From assembly GCA_017562135.1 (NCBI GenBank), contig QEYB01000936.1, positions 769,427 through 833,426 of the forward strand: 64,000 bases of DNA, written 5' to 3'. This stretch comes from Dipylidium caninum. Taxonomy: Eukaryota > Platyhelminthes > Cestoda > Cyclophyllidea > Dipylidiidae. Below, one piece after another: positions 46,961 to 59,213 of the stretch (positions are counted from its first letter, which is position 1; every line of letters begins with the position of its first letter). The position numbers and the translations under genes are program-made. A model generated the notes under the pieces. That model made no database searches and had not been told where the DNA came from. It saw only the letters and a list, made by a program, of their open reading frames with translations.

Positions 46961-46970
46961 CAATTTATGC
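46961..46970 (-). promoter_or_regulatory. Core promoter TATA variant (GCATAAATTG)
   Basis: Shared array promoter motif with T changed to C at the first position (CATAAA), 49 bp before the ATG of the intact 46-kb gene. Confidence 0.65.
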
Positions 46971-47634
46971 CTTGAAGCATGTTTTTTTCACCGGCGCTTT
47001 GCGTTCCACCAAGTAGGTCATTGTCTCTGGGATCTTGCCCTTGATAAGCCTTAAGGACCGCAGATTCACCTCAGGATAGGCACCATGTTTTGCTGCCATT
47101 GTCGCCACTACTCTTTTCACGAACACCAAATGAGAGGGCATGTAGCAGAAATAGGGAGTATCTGGTGTGTTAGGGATAGGCTGAAGAAGGTCCGTGCGCT
47201 TGTACCAGACAACACGTAAACGAAGGAGGGAATTGGAAGAGTTCGAGACGAAGGGGTGTGGAAGGCACAAAGGCAGGTGAACCCTCAGTTGATCAATGGT
47301 GAAATCAGCATCGTGGACGTCCATTGGTCTGTTGCCTCGAGAGTTGGCTGTGAGGCAGGCGAGAAAGCAACCTATTGTCGAGTCATTTCAACAAAACTGA
47401 TGGCGAGGTGAGGTCATTTAAGTTATTCAGTTCCTGCTAAACCCATTGCGAAAAAATTGCTCCATCTCCCGTTGCCCTGTCCCTGCGTAAGCTCTGCAAT
47501 GTCCTGAGTCGAGTAATCAGCACTTTTTCCACGCGATACCACGATTGAGCAAATGCATTAAGCCATTACCAATGTTTCATGTTACTACATGGAAAATTCC
47601 ATTCACGTGTTTGCATCATTTCCACTGCTTATTA

Positions 47635-47930
47635 GGACTTGACTAATACTTTGGTGCTCATTTCTGTCGCCAAATTATATGCTTCTGGACAGCTGCCTGA
47701 AATGGATATTCAAAAGCGTTTTAACACTGAGCTAACTACTGAAAAGCACTGATTTTTCACTCTTTAATTGCCTTCCTTATCATGAAAATAGTGACATGGT
47801 TGTCACTTCGTTGTGAGCCACCGCGGAACCGGTGACGGTAGAAATTGTAGGAAAAAGGTACAGCAGCAACAGCTTAGATTTCGCGGAATGAGGAGACGAG
47901 CAAAGCAAACTCGATTCAATTTATACGTGG
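47635..47930 (-). pseudogene. A-type pseudogene, E1 to start of E2 only
   Basis: A good TATA (47920-47925) is followed at the usual spacing by CTAAGC in place of the start codon. A signal-like stretch then follows (L-L-L-L-Y-L-F-P), an intron with a typical end (CATTTCAG) and the first part of E2 (G-S-C-P-E-A-Y-N-L-A-T-E-M-S-T), where similarity ends at about 47650. Sequence at 35.97-36.2 kb (minus) is a related, more decayed copy. Confidence 0.6.
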
Positions 47931-48299
47931 AAGCCTGTTCTGCTGGCAATATGATTTCCATCATCTAAATCACCGTCTAAGGATTCGTACCACCAAACAC
48001 CCTACGACTGTCCGGAGTTCTTTTCCCAGTCCCTCCACTACCAAATTCAATAACAACAAGCCTATTGGTGAGCAATCAGCAATTAGACAGCCCTTCGACA
48101 CCGAACTAGTGCATTATTAAGAAAGATACAGTGTCTATTTACTCAAACGCAATTGCCCGAGACTTAATACTGGATCTTATGTGTGAGAGGAGGAGAATAC
48201 AACTTGGCAACTTGGCAACAGAACGCAGCTACCAACTCAAGGTGAACCTGAGGTCAGGAAACTGTAGAGAATGGTCCAGACGATGGAAAAAAACAGTCG

Positions 48300-49140
48300 C
48301 CTAACCAGGTTGACATCACTTTCAAAGACAGTTCTGCTATCTCCACAGTTTCTTCTCCCCATCCTTTCTGCTGCAATCTCTGCTAATTACAGCAACTTTT
48401 CAACAATCGGCCTGACGGATGGTGTAAAAATGGAGAGAACTTATTCCGTCTTCAACTTGTCCGATCACCTTTTCTGATTGAGTGGAACGTTACGATTTTT
48501 CAAGTCCAAGTTGCTTCTTTCGACACATGCAATGTCCTGCCAAGTATGGACTAGTATTAACTTATCGGGGAATAAGTGTATATTTGTTGCCCATAAGGAG
48601 CTGATGCTGCCTGGACCTGCTTTTCACTTCTTCTTCTCATTGCCATTTTGCTCAAGCTGCATTAGAATGACCTTTATCAGAACTGGAGTGCGTATTGAGG
48701 AAAGCATTACGGCTGCAAATACTCCAAATTGTACTTCATTGATCATCCTAATGAAGCCTAAAGGCCAGCGGTCAACAGACCCACTGGGCGGAGTTGTTCA
48801 CACACACACACACACACAATTCGCATGCGGAAGATAAGGTCCGAAGATGCGGTGCAGCACAGTGGTGGGAGGACCATAGTAACACCGGGTCGACATGTGT
48901 GAAAAGGCGACACCACCGAAATGCAGGCTACGAGATGAGCTTAAGTGAAGCCAGCACGTAGGAGAATTGGAGGGCGCAGTTCCTAGGCTCAGACCATGAA
49001 ACGAGTTGGAACTCATTAGGCAAAATGTGTAACCGGTTGCACGAGCTGCTTTCCCTTCTGAATTCGCATTCCTCACTGGCATTCGGAGATTTTTGGCATG
49101 ATGTTTGCGGGATTTAAGCTCTTAACCACAAAATGTGAGA
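48300..49140 (+). pseudogene. B-type pseudogene, E1 fused to E3
   Basis: E1 (48325-48410, L-S-P-Q-F-L-L-P-I-L-S-A-A-I-S-A-N-Y-S-N) has no start codon (AAGACAGTTCT at the expected place). It runs in frame into E3 (V-K-M-E-R-T-Y-S-V-F-N-L-S) with all of E2 missing, then stops at 48475. The E4-like block (48690-48830, A-A-N-T-P-N-C-T and D-P-L-G-G-V-V-H) is open and contains a CA microsatellite. The start of the EX flank (49000-49130) matches 38.5-38.6 kb. Confidence 0.6.
48799..48818. repeat. (CA)10 microsatellite inside a family block
   Basis: Ten CA units placed where paralogues read GTTCACGTACTCGAAG, so it probably expanded from a short native CAC stretch. It is translated as an H-T run in the open frame. 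Confidence 0.9.
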
Positions 49141-49149
49141 CTGAGATGG

Positions 49150-49420
49150 CAAAGTAGCCCACTCAAACTCTCGGGAGGCGAGGTAAGGTGAGATTAGTCA
49201 ATTTTCCAGGTTAGGGCGAGTTGCTTTACCTCGCAAGGTCAGAGCAACAAAGAACTAAACTATTATAACATAAGTCTGCACAATCCTGTACATCACGACA
49301 CGGGAGACGTTATGGATGAACAAGTGCAATTATTTGAGAGAATTTTGGTGCATACTCGGAGAATTAAAATTGTCTTTCTCAATCAACAATCTATGCAATT
49401 GAAAACGTTTCCAGTGGACT
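49150..49420 (+). repeat. Duplicated segment, copy 1 (copy 2 at 58060-58440)
   Basis: Shares a G/A-rich GAGGTGAGGTGAGAT-like tract, GGTCAGAGCAACAAA, CACGGGAGAC and AAAATTGTCTTTCTCAAT in order, plus orientation, 8.9 kb apart. Confidence 0.8.
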
Positions 49421-49499
49421 GATACGGTGTTAGTTCAGTAAATGAGAGAATAGAGTTCTTTCAGATTCCACGCATTAATCAAATACATTATACGCGACG

Positions 49500-51440
49500 A
49501 AGGCAGATCTGAAAGGATCTCCTGCAACAAGCCACTCCTATTGAGCACTCAGCGTCCACATCCATTATGGTCCCTGTTTCGAAAGTGAACTCTCCAATTT
49601 TCCCAAACGCTTTTTTCCTCCCGCGCTCAAATATCAACTAAGGCACCGTGGTAGGCGAATGCCACCCCTTTGAACAGGAGTAGACACAGTTCCTACCGTC
49701 CTCGCGGCAATCCGCTCCATTATATCTGTGTGTCAACGCCTTTCTCATGCTAACTTCGCGCTTTCCTCAATTCGCAGAAGTTTTAACATGCTTATGATAG
49801 TAATTCTTTCCTGCCATCAGCCTCCTTGCCGCCATGTCCGTCAGTCTTCAGGGAAATGGTCAAATATTGCAATAATCCTGCTCAGTTCTGAGAAAAAGAA
49901 TGAGGTGGGAGGGAGCACTGGACAGCAGCTAAGCCCCAATGGACGACGTATATTCACATATGTTTTACGAGGAATTAAAGCCAGACCATACCTTGCCTTT
50001 TCTATATGCGGCAGGATAACATTAGATGTATCTTGTAAAATCCACAGACTATAGCTTTTTTAAGACCATCGTCGCTATAAAGAAGTGAAATATGCTTGGT
50101 GCTAACATCAGGCGCACCAATAGACACATTCATTTTTCGAAAAAAATTAATCGCCTTGTCGCATGACACGAAGAGTAACAACCTAATCAGGAAAGGAGTA
50201 AGCTTGCTCTATGGCCCATTCCCTACAGTAGGTGGACAAATGCGGGGAAGACAAGGGCGTGCGAAATTGGTAAAGCCTATAAATAGGATATAACAGCTAT
50301 TTCTACTAGGAACGTTTTTGAACACGTCTTCCAAGTCAACCTGACATCGTCATACGAACGTTCACTGTAGCTGAAAATGCAAGTTGCTCACAAGTGGAAT
50401 GCACTTGAAGGCAGTGCTTGAACGTGCATTGGGTCCGCAGTTGAATGTCTAAGAGGATTCCTGCAAAAACAGAATTCCAGGTGATCAAAGCAGGCGGTAT
50501 CATGTCTTGAAGGACTCCTTACATAATTTGGATGAATGCACGCAACGACATCTTGTTGGTATTGGATTTTCCTCACACCTATTCATCAGTGGGATTACCC
50601 ATAGGTATCGCATTTCTCATCTAATGATGAAGAACTGCAAAACAACCGCATCACTACCAGCTGACTGAGACAAACAAGGGAGAAAATGAGCAACCAAATG
50701 AATCGTCATGGAAGAAAGTGCAGAAGTAAAGCGATTTCGTGTGTTCCGTAGTGGGGAATCAATGATATTTTTGAGAGGGGATAATGGAGGAGAATTTTCC
50801 GTCTTTAATTTGAAGGACCTTGTGTCATTCTGCTCCAAGATAATTCAATAGGCACAAAATAATGTTCCCTTAACCGCCAACGGACTGCGGAGTGGATGCA
50901 GAAGTAGACGAATTTAAAAATTAAGGTGTGGCTCGAATGAGCGTGACCGTGTCATGCGTAGACTACTTTGACAAATAAACTCTGCTCCTCCCCAGACATA
51001 CTCGATTGTGACCCCAAACACTGACGAAGCATTTCGACTCATATAAATCAGATGGGAGCTGTCTGCTCAAACGCTGGAATTGAGAGGATTAAAACATGAG
51101 TAAACATCCATGAAACAGTATTGGCGGTCTCATGACGCATCGAACAGGACATCCGATTTCACAATTGGCATGTCATTCGCAGGCAAAAGTGTACGAATAT
51201 TAGTAGAACTCAAAACACACATCTTACCATTCAAGTTTTCGTGCAACAGCAATTTTTTTGGTAAAGTGATTATAATTTCGTGCTTATTCATGTCGCCCGC
51301 ATCAACAACTCCCTGGCATGAGGTAGTGAGGATGGGCGCAAGCAAAAAGGAGGACAGCCACGTTGAGACAAATCCTCATTACCAACTCTCTGACTCATGT
51401 CATGCCAGTTTACCATACGGGTGAGGTCAGGTACTATGCT
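49500..51440. other. Array flank and family E3-like scraps
   Basis: 50500-50890 duplicates 28560-29000. At about 50080-50250 and 50340-50480 are minus-strand scraps of family E3 and E2 (AATAGACACATTCAT, GAAAATGCAAGTTGC and GAGGATTCCTGC, paralleling the complement of the 46-kb gene), with many stops. A block at 51230-51420 matches 59810-60000. No working gene. Confidence 0.45.
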
Positions 51441-51449
51441 GGTCTCAAA

Positions 51450-51730
51450 TGAAACGAGTCAACGTGAGAATGATAGAAATTAATGTGGGAACATTTGTCG
51501 TGGTCATTGCTGACGCGGAGATGGCGGATGGTGCTGTGTAGAAGCAAGACAATGCAAAGTTACTCACACGCTCTGAGTAGGAACAGAAATCAAGTTAGAG
51601 TAAATTTTCAGATAAAGTCATTCTCTACTTAATCTCCGTTCACACCACCAATGGCCCCCGCCTTCTCCTCCTACATTGCCATTTCTCGACCAATTTACCT
51701 TTCCGCTATTTCCCTATTTATCCTAGGCGT
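51450..51730 (+). repeat. Three-copy repeat, copy 2
   Basis: See the copy at 29340-29640. This copy is the most diverged at its 3' end. Confidence 0.7.
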
Positions 51731-51949
51731 TACTACGTGTAGTCCCTTCGATACTACCTCCGTGCATGGGTTCAGATGCTGGTAACAGGACTACAGTATG
51801 CAAATTAGAGAAGTGCAAGTGTAGGAATACAGGGAAATTAGGAGGAAGAACGCTGATGAGGAGAGTACCAGGTGTTTGTTGTCCGTATTATCCAACTCCT
51901 CCCGCCTATTCCATTGCGTTTTTCGGGCTCGCAGGATAGACTGAGTGGG

Positions 51950-53100
51950 TTAATGCGTTTTCGTAGAGGCGAAAGCGGGTTTGTCCTCTCGGAAACAGCT
52001 CGCCGTCTCACACCAACTGCTTGCGTGTACATTATTACACACAACTTCACTCACAAAGATGTACCTCAGGACAATTGTTAAAAGGTTGCTGTGATTAGCA
52101 GAGAATGTAGTCGAAAGAATGAGAAGAAGATGGAGAGTCAGCACAAATGCCTTTGAAAGGTATGTGAAACTGATGCAGGCGATGCACATTAATCCTTGAA
52201 GCATGTGATGCCGACAGTGTGCTTTGCATCACCTAGACCATGTCCGCTACATTCATGACATTAATCGGTGTTTAAAGAACTCAAGTTCACCTCAAGTTGG
52301 TGGCTGTGTTCTTCTACCAAGTCTTAAATACATAGTAAATCGGTCAGCCGACTCAGTTTGATTCTCCTCCCCTCATACATCTGATCAAATAGTCAACAAT
52401 TTACATGGAATTGCCTTTTGGCAAATAAGCAGGGTATATTTCTTTATGAGTGTTCTAATTCGGTGTTTAAAGACTGCCTAGTTGGTGACTGCTCATCAGG
52501 AACGTTGCACCAGTGTTCATCGTAGTGCACATCAGTGTCCCATACAACTGCTAAGCAGCACAATTTTCAAGAAAACAACTATTTGTTAATGCTCGTACCA
52601 GTAAACATTCGTGGAAACTAGTCGACACTCAGTATGACAATAGAGGTGGGTGGCAGGGGGTCAACTGTTGTTAAGGAAAAAGCCTGCTTAGTCTAAGACG
52701 GGGCGTAATTAATCGTCTCACAATAGATAGTGGGGAGAGAAATATGGCGAGCGTTGTCTTCTAAAGGCTAAACACATTCCTTAATGCCAGTAAGGAATGT
52801 GATTGCCAAAGAGAAAGGAACTTCTACAACAGGTTACACATCCTAAGGCATGAGTCCTCCAAATTTCCAACACGATGTCTTCACTCACGCTCATCTGTGT
52901 GGCTGAGTTTCGCAGGTGGGCAGATGTCACCTCTTCAGGCAAATCGACACGATGCGACTACGATCCTCGCACCACTATACTGCACTGCGATTTCGGAAAC
53001 TATCTCTCCCATACGCACTTCGAGTACGTGAACAATTACACCCTATGCATCTGTAGACCGCTGATCCTCAGGCTCCGTTAGGATTAACAACGAAGTGCAA
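51950..53100 (-). pseudogene. B-type array-family remnants
   Basis: Minus strand. The E4-like block (about 53080-52900) reads I-V-H-V-L-E-V-R-M-G-E-I-V-S-E-I-A-V-Q ending F-A-stop, with an upstream in-frame TAG. A broken EX relic lies at 52760-52500. Separately, an E1 relic (52180-52075: L-H-L-L-L-I-L-S-T-T-F-S-A-N-H) has the same lost start (GGCATTTGTGC) as the 36.6- and 48.3-kb copies and a TATA decayed to GGATTAATGTG. This E1 probably starts a different copy. Confidence 0.5.
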
Positions 53101-53109
53101 CTTGGATTG

Positions 53110-54880
53110 TTTTGACGCCGTATTTTCTTTCCTCACTCCGCTCAATTCCATCCTTAATAAGATCAATCTAATTTAAAGCAGGCAGCAGCAGGCCTTTATG
53201 GCCAACGCATATTTACTTATTCTTGCATTAGCTAACACCAGTGCGTAGAGTCCGATGATGGTCGGTGGGCTCAATACTGAGGCTGGCATCGCTGAAGTGA
53301 AGCGTAAGAGGGCAATAGGAAGGAAGGAGGAAGACATTTAATTGCGTTTTTTTTATTTACTGAAAATGACTTCCACTTATTTCCTGATGAGGAGAGTCCG
53401 TGCCAGAAGGCAAGTAGCACAGGTAAGTCGATAAATTGTTAGCCGAGAAGTTATGGTTTGGCACGGTGTGCCATAGTGTGCTCGGGTCAAATTTAGCATG
53501 AAACTCGTCAAGTCGGCCCATTCGTCGTCGTCACCTTCAGAGTCATCTCATCCTCATCCCCATCCACAACACCGATTGCAACCTCACTCGCAACATCACC
53601 CTCAACGCTAGCATTTCCTTCACGATATTGAAACCTAAATGATATTCAATACACAGCTATCGCCATCAAGCAGACACACACTGCCTCATTCCAACGTCGT
53701 TTACGAATGCGGCTGACATCGGTGTTAGGGCGCTGTTGAAAGCACACGTCTAAACGCAGTTATTAATTTAGTGACTTGCGGTTGTGTTCACATCAAGACA
53801 CCCAAATGTCGGACTAATATCATCCCAATGCAGGACACTGTTGAAGGCATGAAACAACGACTATTCGGACTATATTTGCCGTCACATATCGTGCGTTCTG
53901 CGAAGGAGAGATGGACCTTATGGCAGGTTAAATCCTATTCTTCCTTGTTTGCAACAAATTTTTCGAGTGAAAACTTTTGTATTGTGATTAATTTACACCC
54001 GCATCGTTTCAACAACCAGAAGTGCGACTTCAATCCCACGCTATAACGGTTTGTGATAAGCTCTTAGCACACACAAATGAAGTACCAGACTTCCACCATC
54101 GTCAATATAAGAATTAGACTTAAGTGGAGAATGTTGCAACAACTGGCAGCTTGATTACAGTCGGAACTGGCACCGCTCAAGGCCGCATGATTTTATTTCA
54201 CTTTCCACAGAAAAGGCATCAAGAGGCAGTCTAACTGCTGCATTCTTTGAGTCTTTCTACGCGACACACACACGAGAGCATCTTTCCTCTACCCATTCCG
54301 CCAAACAAATACACTACTCTCACTTCAGCACTACTATAACCTCACAGAAAGAGGGTTGACTGGCACCCAACATTGTACACTGGTGCATTTATTGGCAAAC
54401 AGACGTAAATTTACAAATTCTGTTGCCCAGCAATCGCGGGGGCCGCAGATGTTCAGCTCCCACGATGACGCCTCGCTCGTCACTGACTTTGGCGTAGCTG
54501 TAAACAGGTTGAGTGTGGACAAGAGTGAAACAGAGAGGGAAGTAAGGAATTGTTACCCGGCTGCAAATTAGTCCGTCTTAGACAAACGCCAATAGCTTTC
54601 TATCAGCACTCAATTGCATGTTTCCGTTTTACTAGGAGGCTCTCTGCTTTATTCGCTCATTAAAGTCCTCCAAGTCAAAAACCTCCTGCCACAGGACAGC
54701 CAATGAATACCCGTTTGCAACTTGAGTGTTTGGCAGGACAATAACAAACAGTGGGAGCAACTAAACCAAATAGCTCTCATCACTGCACTGGAGCGTGTCT
54801 ACGTCATGGAAGCAGGCATTGGTGTATGGACAGGTGGTGATAATGGAGGCAATTTGTCAAGATACATGCAGCCAACTTAA
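53110..54880. other. Array flank, nothing recognised
   Basis: 53330-53450 duplicates the 3' flank of the intact 46-kb gene (45995-46110). 54690-54890 is another copy of block EY. A 91-codon plus frame at 53771-54046 has no recognised domain. Confidence 0.4.
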
Positions 54881-54889
54881 CAACTAACC

Positions 54890-56480
54890 AATTTCTTCAT
54901 TGCTTCATAGAAAATCCCTCGATTTGTCTGAAATGACAAATGCATACATGTTAGTTTGGCAATAAAGTGGGTGGATAAACGTTGCCCCGTCACAGACCAA
55001 TATGTGAAGGTGGCTGGAGAAGCGGACAAGTTGCTTAGCATAATAATAATGAACTCGGAAACGAATGATGCGGAGCTGAGGCGAATGCGTTGGCCTTTTT
55101 GAGGCTCCTCTCAACGCACCAGTGTTGCAACAAAGGACCGCAATTAATAAATGTGGGGTCAACTGCCAAAATTACGTACGGTGATGCTTTTACGTAAGAC
55201 TGATGCAGTGAAGTAGGGTTGGGGTAGATTGCTTCCTGGCGGATCGGTTGTTTTCAGCATTAACCCGAAGTGGCACGCAGCCGCAACACTTTGCCGTTTG
55301 GCCACAGTTCCAAACCTCCAAACTCTTACCCACATCCCACCTTTCATCTCGCAATCTACTCTTCACCATTCCGAGCAATTGAAAAACACTTCTACCCTGG
55401 TGATATTGAGAAGGTTTTTATGAGCTGAGAGAAAAGTGTCCTTCCCCTATTCCATTTAGTTACCGGATAGATCATCAACGCTAGAGAACTCTCTGAAAGA
55501 ATCTCTAGCAACAAGTCAAACCTTCAAACGCGCTAAGCGTCCATCTGGATTATTGACTGTGTCTCTAAAGTGCAGTCTCCAATTTACCGCCATGCTGTTT
55601 TCACTCAGAGTGTGATAAGAGAAAGGACTGAGATTATCTAAGTCCCAAAAGGCAAAACAAAATTTGGTGTATATTTAAGATGGAAGTAAAAGAAGAGCAT
55701 GCCTCCCTTTTTTCTCCATGCGGCATGATGCCTTTAGAAAAGCCTTCCGAAATCCACCAACAAAGACTGTCTTAAGTGCACCGTCCCCATACGCAAGTGA
55801 AATATGCTTGGCAGTGACTTCAGCATCATCAATAGACGCTTCCGTGATTCGTATGACAGAGTCATCCTGCTGCATGAGACGAAGATGAACGACCAAATTG
55901 AAGATGGAGTAAGCTCTTTCCATTGTCACTTCTCTACACATATATATGAACAAATGCATATAGGGCAAATGTGTGCATAGTATTGAGGCATATAGACAGA
56001 GCATATCTGCTATGTCTACTAAGAACGTAATCATATCAAGCAAAATTCGTGTGCAGCTGAAATGCAAGTTTCTCCCGACAACAAAGCAATTGAAGACGGG
56101 TGGTTGAAGATGCGTCGGGTGAGCAATCTGACGCCCAAGATGATTCTCTTGTTAACCGATTCCCAGATGTCCCCATCAAGGGGCCACGAGGATTAATGTA
56201 TTGTAAGCGCGAGACACGAGGTAATTTGCAATGGTACTAATTCCTGAAGTGACATTGTGTACTTTGGGACAGTTGCCTGAAGTGGAGGAAAAAGAATGAC
56301 TTACATTCACTCCTACCCACCGCCGATTCTTCTTCTTTCGAAATGACACTTCCGTGTGTATTGAGCGTTAACTCACTTGTTGTGCCTTTTTTTAAAGCTG
56401 ATAACTGCGTCATCCCTGAGATCAGAAGCGGAGGTAGTGTCGAGGAAAAGGGTGGACAGAAGGAGCAAGTAAGGTAGCAT
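54890..56480 (-). pseudogene. A-type array-family pseudogene, nearly complete
   Basis: The TATA (56523-56528) is 48 bp before ATG 56480. E1 has a full signal peptide (M-L-P-Y-L-L-L-L-S-T-L-F-L-D-T-T-S-A), but an A-run (A7) shifts frame just before donor ACAA|GTGAGT. E2 starts after CACTTCAG (about 56282): N-C-P-K-V-H-N-V, A-N-Y-L-V-S-R-A-Y-N, then frameshifts around W-P-L-D-G-D-I-W-E-S-V, then F-N-C-F-V-V-G-R-N-L-H-F-S. E3 (55933-55675) is fully open: E-R-A-Y-S-I-F-N-L, H-I-S-L-A-Y-G-D, 85 codons. Downstream are a G-T-V-A-K-R block (about 55330) and a broken micro-exon (54930-54890). Confidence 0.72.
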
Positions 56481-57436
56481 AACTTTTGTGGAAAAGCGTG
56501 TCAGCTTGGTGCAGGCATTCAATTTATACCTTGCAGCATGTTGTGACGACGGATTGCATTTCCACTATCTAGATCATTGTCCCTGGGTCCTTGGCCCTTA
56601 TTCGCTCTCAAAAAACTCACACTTTAACGATTGCCACTGTGTTGTGTTGCCAGGACCTCCACTTAATTTGTTCACCAATGGCACACTTATTGGTGGTAGT
56701 CAGTTCTCTGGTACCTGAATATGCAGTACTTGGGCACCAAAAGAGAAGACATTTGGTAGACAAGTGACGTGACTTGTCTGTATAGGGTTTCTCCGTCCCT
56801 AAAGAAGCTGCCTCTTCGACGCAACGATATGCATGTTCCGATCTTGTTTTGTATTATGAGCTAATTAACTACTATAGAAAAGGAATGTGCATGTCGTGAA
56901 CTTAGCGTTAGTCTCATGGAGCAGGCAAACACCGCCAAAGTGTGTGACAGCAGAAATAGCTTTTACTGATACCGACTCACGAAATTGTGCAAATTAGTAA
57001 CTTGGGTGATCACATTCACCTCGAGGGTCGCCATCGCGAGACCGCATCAAACCGATGGGAATGTATTGTTGTTTAATACATGTGAGTGAAGAAAAAATAA
57101 GAAAAAAGCTTTTGCGTACGACTATTATGGGCGATAGGTTCTGCTTTATTCTCCAATTCGCACATAAATAGTGAAGCTGCAAGAGGCAAGCTGGGATAAC
57201 AGCTTCCTGAGGGAGAAGTTAAAATGAAATATTGTCATTCGCTGCTGGATGTAACACAATGACAAAGTGCATTCTATGCTTTTCGTTGGTTAGTCGAGAA
57301 TACCTAAATCGCGTTCAGACGGATATAATGGTAGTTGGAGCAGTTCGCAGCAAAGCTGTTTCATTCTGATAAAAGAGTCAAAATACGCAGACCTTCGGCA
57401 TACCGGCGCCTATACACATTGGGAAAATGACTGGTT

Positions 57437-59213
57437 TCAGGGTTTCACATGGACAGTGATGTCGGTGATGCGAAAGAGGCAATTGGTAAGTGAATGCACC
57501 GCATTGCTATTTAAGGAAGGCTGCAAATCTACAGCTCCAATGATTATCGCTCGCTCCCAACTGACTTTGTAGTCGCTGCAGGCAAAGTGGATGCTGGCTT
57601 TGATCGATGCCAAAATGTGCATTATCAGCATAAGAAAGGAAGTGGACAAACCAGTCGATGAATATGAATCGTGGACTCCAGACTTGACAAGGTAATTTGA
57701 CAAAATGAAGGGGGCAGCCCCATTGTGAGTGTTTCAATTACAAGAAGATTAAGTGCATCGAATCAGCACTGATCTGTGTCTCCTTCATGACAGGAGGCAA
57801 AGTGACTGGAATAAATGGGCGAGAATGATGGGCGTTCAAATAGGTATGCGAAAGTGCCGGACTTACCAGTTTCTCGATTGCTTCAAAGGAACCGCCTGAC
57901 ATTTTGAAATAACAACCGGAAATGTTTTAGGTCGGGCAGCAAACTGAGAGGATAAACGCATATTTACATGTCAAGACACCTGAGCCGAGACGGCATATAT
58001 AAAGTAGAGAAGGAAACATCCTGGTAGACTTATTTTGATGGCCTCGGATTGAATGGAATGGGACGGGAGAGGTGAGGAGAAAAGAGAAGAGGCGAATCGA
58101 GGGGAGGTGAGGTGAGATGAGGTGAGGCGAGGGGATAGGAGAGGTAGGAAAAATTTCTAGGTTAGTCGACTGGATTCACCTCACTCGGGTCAGAGCAACA
58201 AATATACACAACATTATTGCGCCAAGTCTGTGCAACTCTGGGTACCTCATGGCACGGGAGACATTGTGGTTAAATTAGTGTACTTCTTTGAGGCATTCTT
58301 TTAGATTTCTGCACCCAACAAACCAGACAACCAATTGCTCATGCTTCGTAGAAATCACTTCACACTTCTGACTGAACAAATGTATACGATCTAGTCGTGC
58401 GGCATAGTTGGGGGAGTAAAATTGTCTTTCTCAATAGTGCATGTTCTAGACGATTGTGTGTGGTGACGAGGGACGACGGGATGAAATGAAATGAGATGGA
58501 ATGGAGAGGCGTGCGATAGCCTCCATGAGGAACAGATGATATCACCACTTTTTTGGCCACGGATAATCTCACACGGTCGATGTGTCGAAGGATGACAGCC
58601 AACAGACATGCAGTCAATTGCCGCAACTAGTGAACAATTCTGTTCGTATTCATACCTCACTCAGTGATGATTGTCTCAAGAGGAGGTTTTTCGTGGCAGG
58701 TCAAGTGGTTGCATTTGCTCACCCAAAGCGGTAAACAGTTCAAATATTTGGCAATGGTGCCAACGACTCTTCTTTTAACCCACTTCTTACTTTCACCACG
58801 TAATCTACTCTTCTTCGTTATTGCTTTGTGTTGGCAAAGAATTGGTGGAATAAACGCTTGGTTCTTCTCAGCCATCACCAGTGACGAAAGCATAACACCT
58901 GCAAGGTCGATTAGACGTCCGTTCGCACACACAATCATTTAGAACTTAACGTTACGCAGGTGAGACACCATTCCTCATTCAGACTGCATGCATCGTCTGG
59001 GCTTCCATCTGATAATTCGGAATTCAAAATGGGATGCCTTAAGACTCGCGCCAACGTTGGTAAGTTACGATCAGCCAAATCATGCACAGTGGCTTGGCTG
59101 ATCAACACTGACATAATATCATTCCAAAACAACAGGAATCCAATTGTTACGTATTGTCCTCCTCGCCTTCGTTCCCAACCAATGAATCTCACGCAAGCCA
59201 CAGAGTTTGACAA
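57437..59213 (-). pseudogene. A-type downstream blocks, remnants
   Basis: Minus frames at 58935-59213 and 58657-58938 abut. The latter reads A-G-V-M-L-S-S-L-V-M (aligning with A-G-V-P-F-I-S-P-Y-D at 39.8 kb) and G-T-I-A-K-Y-L-N-C-L-P-L-W-V-S-K-C, which aligns with G-T-V-A-N-R-G-D-S-P-P-L-W-V-G-K-C at 43.2 kb. A micro-exon-like end (G-S-F-E-A-I-E-K-L-V) is at about 57900-57880. No signal-peptide exon or E2/E3 was found for this unit. Confidence 0.5.
58040..58150. repeat. G/A-rich degenerate GAGGT repeat
   Basis: Imperfect tandem GGTGAG/GGCGAG units on the plus strand, expanded relative to the shorter tract in the paralogous segment at about 49170. Confidence 0.8.
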
